This document shows, one piece after another, positions 56,662 to 64,000 of a DNA stretch of 64,000 nucleotides (positions are counted from its first letter, which is position 1; every line of letters begins with the position of its first letter). The position numbers and the translations under genes are program-made. The stretch spans positions 84,193,948 to 84,257,947 of the forward strand of contig NC_084835.1 of NCBI RefSeq assembly GCF_033115175.1. Reading direction: 5' to 3'. This stretch comes from Lepus europaeus (taxonomy: Eukaryota > Chordata > Mammalia > Lagomorpha > Leporidae). Below the pieces are notes generated by a model that was not told the origin of the DNA, did no database searches, and saw only the letters and a list, made by a program, of their open reading frames with translations.

Positions 56662-59332
56662 AAGAACACCTTGTACTGTCATCAGATACAGCCAGAGAAA
56701 AAGGGGTAAACAAACAGGGCAAGTCCATCTTCCCATGTGCTACTGCCACCTCAGAACAGACCCAGGGATGGATGGCTGCACTTACAGTTGGCAACAGAGG
56801 CTCCGTGTAAATAAATTCATTAAGTAACACAATGTTCCCTTTCTAGACAGAGAAGAACTGGGCTTCCACTTTAAATGCTCTGACATATTGCGACAACTAT
56901 GACACAATACTACATCTTCAGGGGCTATTTCCTAAGAGAACACACAGCAGTTTGGTAGCTTTATGTGATTCATAGAATGTCAATTTGCAGAAAGGAAAAT
57001 TCAGAAAGGGCCTTGTAACTTTCCCAATTAGTAATTTGTACTTTTGAGTTTTTTCTCTGTAAAGATTGATCAGAACCAGTTCAATAACTATGAGTTGTTC
57101 AACCAGTGACAACTGACTACCTAGTTTTGCTTTGTTCTTTTAATTTTGCAAATCAAGATGAACTGGATTCTCCCAGCTTTAGCTGATTCTGAAGGAGTTC
57201 TTATAGAAAAACCCTGATTGAGAGTGCATGTGAGAAGAGGTGCCAACAGAGCTGCATCTGGAATGGTTTCCTCGGGACGGGGGGCGGTTCCGCCCTAAGA
57301 ACTGACTTGCTGAGACTCCCAGTTCCCCCGAAGGTTCTTTTACTTACTGTAGTGACGGAAGGAGCAGAAGGAGCGCCAGAGAATCTGTTCAGATTGCCAC
57401 TCCGGACAGCTCTCAGTACTGTTTGTGGAGAAGAGAGCATGGTGTCCACTCATACCACAGCACCCCTACTGCAGGTGTGGCGACTGTTCTTCTCTTGAGG
57501 GGCCAGGCCAAACGGCACTCAGACGCATGATTTGCCTCAGATACACACACAGTGGAGAAAATGCTCATGATTCAGAACTTGGTATTACAGTACCCCCACC
57601 TAACCCATTTCTCAAGAAAATGTAGTCTTCTTTTCTAGAGTGGAAGACTACTTACTGCTAAGGCTTACCATGTTAACTACCGTAAGGCTGAAGACAAGAC
57701 TTCTAAAGCAGCCTAGACTGCATTCAGCAATGAGTTAACCAGCTGAGGTTGTGGAGGCTAGGTCAAGGGGTGGGATTTAGGTTCTTGAGCACTATCACTT
57801 ATCACAAATCTCATCAAGCTCTTTAAAAAAATAATGCATTTTTATCATAAATATTTAGAGCAGATACTGGCATTAAAATCAGTACCTAAGTCAGAAGTCT
57901 GTCCTAAATGGTGAAAATATTTCAACAAACTTCTAAAAGATTTCAAATCTTCCCAGGAGTATATAGTTTATAAATTAGTTTTAAATGGAAAAAAATATAT
58001 TTCTTGAATGGATAAATCACCACTTCAGATCATAAATAAGGTCAAGATATTAAAAATAACTTAACATACAAGTTTTTGCTTTCACAATAACAACAACAAA
58101 AACTAACTTGCTTGGTATACTTTTGTTACAGGTACAACTAGGTTTTAGAATTGTGCATGTTCCCTCCCCCTTTGCTGCATATCATCTTCCATTTCCTGCA
58201 CATAGGGACAGAGGAACACAGCACAGGCAGACACCCCAGTGTTTGAGCCTGGCTGCTACACACGATTCCATTCGAGTGATGATACAAATGCTGGTCAAGA
58301 GCTACTACTAGTAATTTATCAACCATATTTCAAGTTAAATACATTTATGGTTCAATGGCTTAGGTTCCCAGTTCCCAGTTGAGCTTGCAGTGGTTGTGTT
58401 TATGGGGAACCTAACCCCTATGTATTTCTAGAAGAAAATTCACCCAAGTCCCAAAAGTTGACTAAAAAACTTTGGAATACAAGCCATGTATGGATGAGGA
58501 CTGCTTACATCCATCTGTTTTAGAGAGGTCAAATTGTTAGAAGCATTGCGTTCAGAACTACTGCTATTTAAAATCAACATTTGCCATCTACCTTACATGT
58601 AAATTCATGTTAACTCTAGTCTCTAGTGCTGAGAAAGACACAGAGTGAAGCCATTTAGACTAGTGAGACGTAACTGGCTTGTGGGATTTGAGATGTTTTA
58701 TTGACTATCTAATTTGAACCTGCTTACAATGAGAAGAAAAATGTCTACTATGTAAAGCAATGAATGAAAAAAAGATGTTTATCCCAAGTCACTATTGAGT
58801 GCAAATCCATAGCTTAATGTGATTAAAAAAGAATGCAGGAGAGCATGCAACTGCTCTAACACACAGCGCTAGAAATCAAAGGTAAAAGTACGTTTGTTTA
58901 CAATTGCAAATATACAAATATAAAATTTACCACATCTACCCTGTAGCGTAGCACTGCTTTATTTCCAAATACACAGTCATTCAAAACCCTTAAGGAAACA
59001 TTAAAAATGTTTCAAACTACTTTACTGAACATTAATGACGATTGTGTTCTTGAGTTATTAGAGCTAAAAATACTACTGTTTTTAAAGTTGTATGGCTGAA
59101 GGAATAATAAAAGTATCATTATTTTATTTCTTTAAGTCCCACAGATGATATTTTATTAAAGGGATCAATTATGTTAAAAGGAGACTGATTTAACAAACAG
59201 AAATCAGTTCTAGAACTAAAGTTGTTCTAGTGGTAGAATGTCAAAAGCCTTTACTATTTCCAAAGCATTTCCATATTAATCTACTCAGAGAATTATAAAC
59301 AGTTTAATCAAGGGGGTCCCTATATAACACTC

Positions 59333-59338
59333 TTTATT
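59333..59338 (-). terminator. RPRD1A: Candidate proximal polyadenylation signal of RPRD1A
   Basis: A canonical AATAAA (minus strand GGAATAAAGAG) lies about 620 nt after the stop codon. Use of this site would give a short 3' UTR. Confidence 0.35.
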
Positions 59339-59958
59339 CCACACTGGTAGTTGGAGTGGAACCCTTCAGTGCTACCAGGGAGTTCTCTAGGCTTTACCTG
59401 ATCCTCAAAGTGGAACTCATATTTAGTGTTAAATTAGTGACCTCCAGGGAATAAGGAATCAAAATCATGGAGAGGCACAGAACCAAATTTAGGTTGGGAA
59501 AAAGGGTAAAGATCAAGCTGGAACATGTAATCCTTTCTACTAACTATGTCATAACAAGTCTCAACCAACTCCTGATTAGTTCTTCCCCTTTAGGAATTAC
59601 ATAGTATACAGTGATTAGATACTGAAGAAAATAAAGGAAAACAAATGAAAATACATGAATAAACATAAACATGGAATTTCTCACAAGGCCCTGGATCAAA
59701 AAAATTTACAAAAAGATCTCTTGAAAATAATCACTATTTGTAAGCTTATTAATACACAGAGATCATCACTTTGTTAAACTAGTCATCTTAACTTACCAAT
59801 AAAATAGTAAACAAACCAACATTTTAAACAATTTTATAAATTACTTGTCGTTTCGTTAGTGTCACTCTCTCAACAATATACAAAAATAACACTACAGGAC
59901 TATCCACCTAACCTGTCTCCATCTCTTGCAAAGTCCTGGGCCCTGAAGAGACTGGTCA

Positions 59959-60108
59959 TCAATCTTCACTGTAGATGTCCCCAGCAAAGGGCAGGTGCAT
60001 GTGGCTGCCAGTGACATTGGGCAATCGAGATAAGTCTGGCAGGCTCTGGATCCGGGACCTGAGTTCTTTGCGCACCAGGGATACTCTGGCTAACTTGCGC
60101 TTGTATTC
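59959..60108 (-). CDS. RPRD1A: RPRD1A last coding exon
   Basis: Read on the minus strand, this exon follows the acceptor GTTACAG. It encodes 49 residues from EYKRKLARVSLV to FAGDIYSED, then TGA. It matches the C-terminus of human RPRD1A as I recall it. RPRD1A (P15RS) binds the Ser2/Ser7-phosphorylated C-terminal domain of RNA polymerase II through an N-terminal CID. It dimerises through a C-terminal coiled coil, of which EYKRKLARVSLVRKELRSRIQSL is the end. The remaining exons would lie beyond 64000; none is visible from 60109 to 64000. The gene converges on C18orf21. Confidence 0.95.
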   Translation of the reverse strand, partial: EYKRKLARVSLVRKELRSRIQSLPDLSRLPNVTGSHMHLPFAGDIYSED

Positions 60109-60571
60109 CTGTAACATCAAACCACTTTCATTAGCATTTGCGTTCAGAGAGCCCTCTGATGCTCTGTGTAACATCTAGTACTAACCTCAGCTCATACCAA
60201 ATATAAGATTATCCCAATGTGAGTTTTAGAATCAGAAGAGGGGCTCTGGAAATACATAAATAAAATACATACTACTATTGTGAAAAACTGCAATCTTTAC
60301 CTGTTGTTCCATACCTGTAGAAAGAAGACTAACATATTAATATGCTTAATCTCAAATATATACTCCTAAGATTTTCAAGTATGTTTGAATTCAGACAAGG
60401 AAAGTTACATTTAGTTTCAGAATTCTTAACGGAAATTGTGCATCCTTTTCAGCTGTGATTGATGGTAATAAACTATGAATATTCTCAGTACCTGTGACTT
60501 GGTCTGTAAGACAAACTAGTTGCTTCTGTTACTTCTTTATAGCTATCTTGCAATACTGTTTACATTTATCA

Positions 60572-60885
60572 ACAGTAGGGCATAGTGGGTAAGGCCACCA
60601 CTTGAAGCGCCAGCATCCCACATGGGCACCAGTTAGAGTCTCAACTGCTCCACTTCCAATCCAGCTCTCTGCTATGGCCTGGGAAAGCAGTGGAAAATGG
60701 CCCACATCCTTGGGCCCCTGCACCCACGTAGGAGGTCCAGAAGAAGCTACTGGCTCCTGGCTTGGGATCAGCGCAGCTCTGGCTGTTGCAGCCATCTGGG
60801 GAGTGAGCCAGCGGATGGAAGACTTCTCTCTGCTTCTCTGTAACTCTCTGCCTTTCAAATAAATAAATCTTTTAAAAAAAGATTT
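60572..60885 (+). mobile_element. CSINE, older subfamily
   Basis: The extreme 5' end is missing, as it starts at GGCATAGTGGGTAAGGCC. It ends CAAATAAATAAATCTTTTAAAAA. Confidence 0.9.
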
Positions 60886-61029
60886 TATGAGTTATAGTAG
60901 TTATGAGACCCATCACTGAATTTAATTAATGAGAAAGCATATATTAATCTTACTGTTTTGATAATTCCCCTCAACATAACTTAATTTGCAATTGCTTTGT
61001 AATGCTAGTTATTTTATGAATTTAAAAAG

Positions 61030-61260
61030 CTAAGCCTAGTAATTAAGATGCAGGTTGCATCCTATTATCAGTGTCAAGGTTCCAGTCTAGGCTCCATTCC
61101 CAGTTCCAGCCTCCTGCTAATGCAGACCCTGATGAGGTAGCAGCTGATGGTTCAAGGGATGGGAGACCCCTACTGAACTCCCAGCTCCTGGCTTTGGCCA
61201 GTTCCAGGCATTTGGGTAGTCAATCAGTGGACTGGAATTCCCAACTAAATGCAAAGTAAA
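61030..61260 (+). mobile_element. Old, diverged CSINE-related SINE
   Basis: It has AGTAATTAAGATGCAGG and CCCAGCTCCTGGCTTTGG. Confidence 0.65.
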
Positions 61261-62090
61261 GTTGAACATGTATTAACTTGAGATGGCATTCATGGCTGTA
61301 CTAGACCACCAATGTCCAAGGAATTGGAAGTCAATCAAAATCACCTCTGGCTTGGAGGAAGCGGCTCATTCTCGGTACCGGAATGTCTCCTGTAATTGTG
61401 GGCTCCAAAACTCTAAAAGTGTGGTAGACTCTTTCTCAACGCTAGCACCTCATGCAGATGGAGTCTTGAAGGGGCAATCCAGAAAACAGGTAATCCTCCC
61501 AGGAAGGTTAGAACCTTTTCCTTCTCTCTCACCACAGCTGATCTCACAGGAGACACAGCAGGTTAAGTGATGGGCTCTACATTTTGTGCAGGCAGCCACA
61601 AAAATCCCTTCTTCACCAACTCTTCTCAACTCTGGCTGCACATCAAATCATCTAGGAACACTCTGAAGTAACAGCTTTTTCAAGAGAACCACAGACTCTG
61701 CTGGAAGTGGATCCAGAGCACACAAATTTCATAAAAGCTTCCAAAAGGATGCTAATACACAGAGTGTGAATTGTTTCTCTACAGCGTTAATGCTGAAACA
61801 AATTAGTGAGGTTTCTCTGTACTATGGAGCCTCCTGTTTTAAAATACAATTGCACTTCATGAGTATGGGGTCTGTCAGAAGCTGTGTAGCCCAAATGTTC
61901 TCGGGGATGGAGGAGAGGAGGAGGATTCTGAAGCAGAGGGAACTAGGCACTGGCAGGAAAAGCAGGCAAGGCTGAAAGCTGGCAACGTTCAAGGACAGCC
62001 TTGAGCATGAGAGGTGCTGACCCTCTTCACATCCACTCATTCCTGCATTCCCAGCCTGTCCTATGGCACTTTGGGGTCAGCACAATGTGG

Positions 62091-62208
62091 GAGGCCATTT
62101 CAAAAGGTTCATGGAAAATGGAATTAAACCCATTTGTTTTTAATGCAAATATGCTGAAATTCACTCTTCATAACGTGCATTTCCATGAACATTCTGAAGA
62201 CCCCCTCA
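62091..62208. mobile_element. Mariner-type miniature element
   Basis: The arms ATTTCAAAAGGTTCATGGAAAA and TTTCCATGAACATTCTGAAGA are inverted copies. The right end reads CCCCCTCATA. Confidence 0.7.
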
Positions 62209-63249
62209 TATTTGGACATTGTTCAAGGGTAATTTCCTCTATGTTCCCCTGGGGGCTAGATGCCTGAATATGTCACATGTGCCCTTAGTGGTCACTAGTC
62301 TCAAACATTCAGATAGGCCATTCTTCAACTATTAAGATTAACTTACTTATTTCATGCAAGTGATATGTGGCAATTAAAAGCCTTCAACCAACAGATATGT
62401 ATTAAAAATAAAAATAAATAAAAATAAACCAAAGCCACCAATGACTCAATGTGCAATACAGGCCAGATTCAAACTTCACAATAAGCCTGCTGAAATAATG
62501 TAATCAGGCAGCAGTGTTGACAGGTGACCAACGCTTCAGCATTCTTCTCCACTCTGGACTTGAGTTTTTTTACTCCACCCTCCCCCATTCAACAAGGCTC
62601 CCAGTTGCTGATTTACCCTTTATTTGCCAGCGTCACCATTATTACCCTAGTGTCATCACTACTACCCTAAAACTTACACCACCCCAGTCACTTACAACCT
62701 TCAGTTTTTTTTGTTCCAGCTCCATACCAAGCCTCACTTCTACAGGTCAAATCCAAGCCCTTCCATTCTTCAGAACTGGACTATTACAGTCCAGCTCAAT
62801 GTCTACTTCTCTCTAAATCCTCCCCTCATTCCCACCATCCTCACCCAGGCTCTCAACTAACACTCTTATCTACACTGTCTTACCATTCCTAGTACATGAA
62901 CACGTGTCTTATCTTCCCAAGGGCAGGAGTCTTCTTCCTGCCATACTTCAACATCAATAAGTATGATTTGTCTTGTACATATGGCAAATGGGAGTTAGCT
63001 TGAAATCTGAACCATTAAACTTTGCTTTACAGTTAATATTGAGTACCCAAATTTTATATATTTTGCAAAAGCTAAATGAAGGTCAAACACTGCCACAGAA
63101 ACTGGTCCTCCAGCCTCAAGTTAACTTCCTATAATATGCTACCACCCAGGTTACTTCTGAATGTTAACTACTATTGGTTGTGTTATAGTTTCATATTTGT
63201 ATGTGAAGCATCCATTTTCTGTATCTTGTAGCGTCCAGCAGAAAACTGA

Positions 63250-63590
63250 GTATTTTTTTTTTTTGACAGGCAGAGTGGACAGTGAGAGAGAGACAGAGAG
63301 AAAGGTCTTCCTTTGCTGTTGGTTCACCTTCCAATGGCCACCGCGGTTGGCGCGCTGCGGCCAGTGCACCGTGCTGATCCGATGGCAGGAGCCAGGTGCT
63401 TCTCCTGGTCTCCCATGGGGTGCAGGGCCCAAGCACTTGGGCCATCCTCCACTGCACTCCCTGGCCACAGCAGAGAGCTGGCCTAGAAGAGGGGTGACTG
63501 GGACAGAATCCGGTGCCCCGACCGGGACTAGAACCCGGTGTGCCGGCGCCGCAAGGCGGAGGATTAGCCTAGTGAGCCACGGCGCCGGCC
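63250..63590 (-). mobile_element. CSINE, young copy in RPRD1A intron
   Basis: The exact 11-bp duplication CAGAAAACTGA lies at 63239-63249 and 63591-63601. Confidence 0.96.
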
Positions 63591-63952
63591 CAGAAAACTG
63601 AATATTAATAGGTCCCTCAGTCCAAGGATTCAGAAGCTCTGGATGAAGTAATGCCTCCTAAGTCTACTGTGTATGTGTTCTTGGGCAGACACCTTAAGAT
63701 AATCTAGGTCTCAAACATTGCCTTTATAAAACAGGGGCATCCATTTTACAGGGTTACGGGGCTTCAATACATTAATGTGGAAATTTTCAAATTACGGAGT
63801 ACTATGTAATTGTCATTATCATTCTGGGATGGTATCACAATCTTCTTGCAGTTAAGAACAGCTAAAAGAATAAAGTTCCTGAAATTCAAGAATTCTTACA
63901 CATTTTAAGGCTGACCCAGATAATTGTTCTAAAAATTCTAGTTCCTAAATAA

Positions 63953-64000
63953 TTTAGCACCAGGCATTTAGCATAGTGGTTAAGATGCTGCTTAGGTTGG
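63953..64000 (+). mobile_element. Start of an old SINE cut by the window end
   Basis: GCACCAGGCATTTAGCATAGTGGTTAAGATGC is the usual 5' start of the older subfamily. Confidence 0.6.

Larger units (their letters stand above)
56640..59958 (-). other. RPRD1A: Probable 3' UTR of RPRD1A
   Basis: About 3.3 kb follows the RPRD1A stop codon with no SINE, although such elements occur roughly every 1.2 kb elsewhere. On the minus strand it ends at an AATAAA hexamer at 56656-56661. This is inferred, because no transcript data are available. A shorter isoform could end at the AATAAA at 59333-59338. Confidence 0.65.
60109..64000 (-). other. RPRD1A: Last intron of RPRD1A (partial)
   Basis: No frame here encodes recognisable upstream RPRD1A residues, so the block is read as intron. 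It contains SINEs at 60572-60885, 61030-61260, 63250-63590 and 63953-64000, and a mariner-like fragment at 62091-62208. Near 61625-61730 there may be a decayed hAT-type fragment, and near 62860-62960 an L2-like one. The rest is unique. Confidence 0.75.

Noticed and set aside
60109-64000. Further RPRD1A exons
   Set aside because: No minus-strand frame encodes the expected coiled-coil residues before EYKRKL, and no good acceptor/donor pair encloses such a frame.

Overview
This is mammalian nuclear DNA, and almost certainly from a lagomorph such as rabbit. About fifty copies of one tRNA-derived short retroposon, the lagomorph C repeat (CSINE), fill the window. Young copies share the internal promoter boxes TGGCTCAATAGG and GGTTCTAGTCCC, a CT-rich zone, a CTGCCTGTC end and an A-tail. 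Many are bounded by exact target-site duplications. There is also a lagomorph-type L1 with its own 3' UTR. Nothing looks bacterial or viral in layout, so most open frames are chance readings through SINEs.

Two protein-coding genes are supported, pointing at each other. C18orf21 (RMP24, a subunit assigned to nuclear RNase MRP) lies on the + strand as five coding exons between 36203 and 43228. All GT-AG junctions keep the frame, giving a 215-residue protein with CPYC and CKTC zinc-ribbon knuckles. Its promoter is a TATA-less CpG island with ETS, SP1-like and NRF1-like sites. RPRD1A (a regulator that binds the RNA polymerase II C-terminal domain) enters on the - strand. Only its last coding exon (60108 to 59959), a probable 3' UTR to about 56640 and part of its last intron are in the window. 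As I recall it, the human 18q12.2 neighbourhood has the same two genes tail to tail. A decayed, intronless CAMK-type kinase copy (34135-34860) sits just upstream of C18orf21.

Layout. 1-11.9 kb is intergenic, with SINEs, an old L1 fragment and a minus-strand solo LTR. 11.9-17.2 kb is an L1 that has lost most of ORF2 and carries three later SINEs. 17.2-26.9 kb is SINE-rich and holds a clean 633-bp solo LTR with a 4-bp duplication, inserted inside a SINE. 26.9-28.2 kb is a CpG island with an array of CACCTG motifs and a 21-G run, not linked to any gene I can name. 28.2-36.0 kb holds nested SINEs, MIR and old L1 pieces, an unassigned 1.1-kb stretch and the kinase pseudogene. 36.0-43.2 kb is C18orf21. 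43.2-56.6 kb is intergenic with SINEs, an L1 3' UTR, MIR, MER5-type and mariner-type fragments. 56.6-64.0 kb is the RPRD1A 3' end and intron.

I did not find a new biological system. The most useful items to follow up are the CpG island at 27 kb with its repeated CACCTG / CAGGTGAGC motif, the 23-nt second exon and early stop of C18orf21, and the SINE-free 3' region of RPRD1A. Repeat family names come from remembered consensus features, not from a database search.
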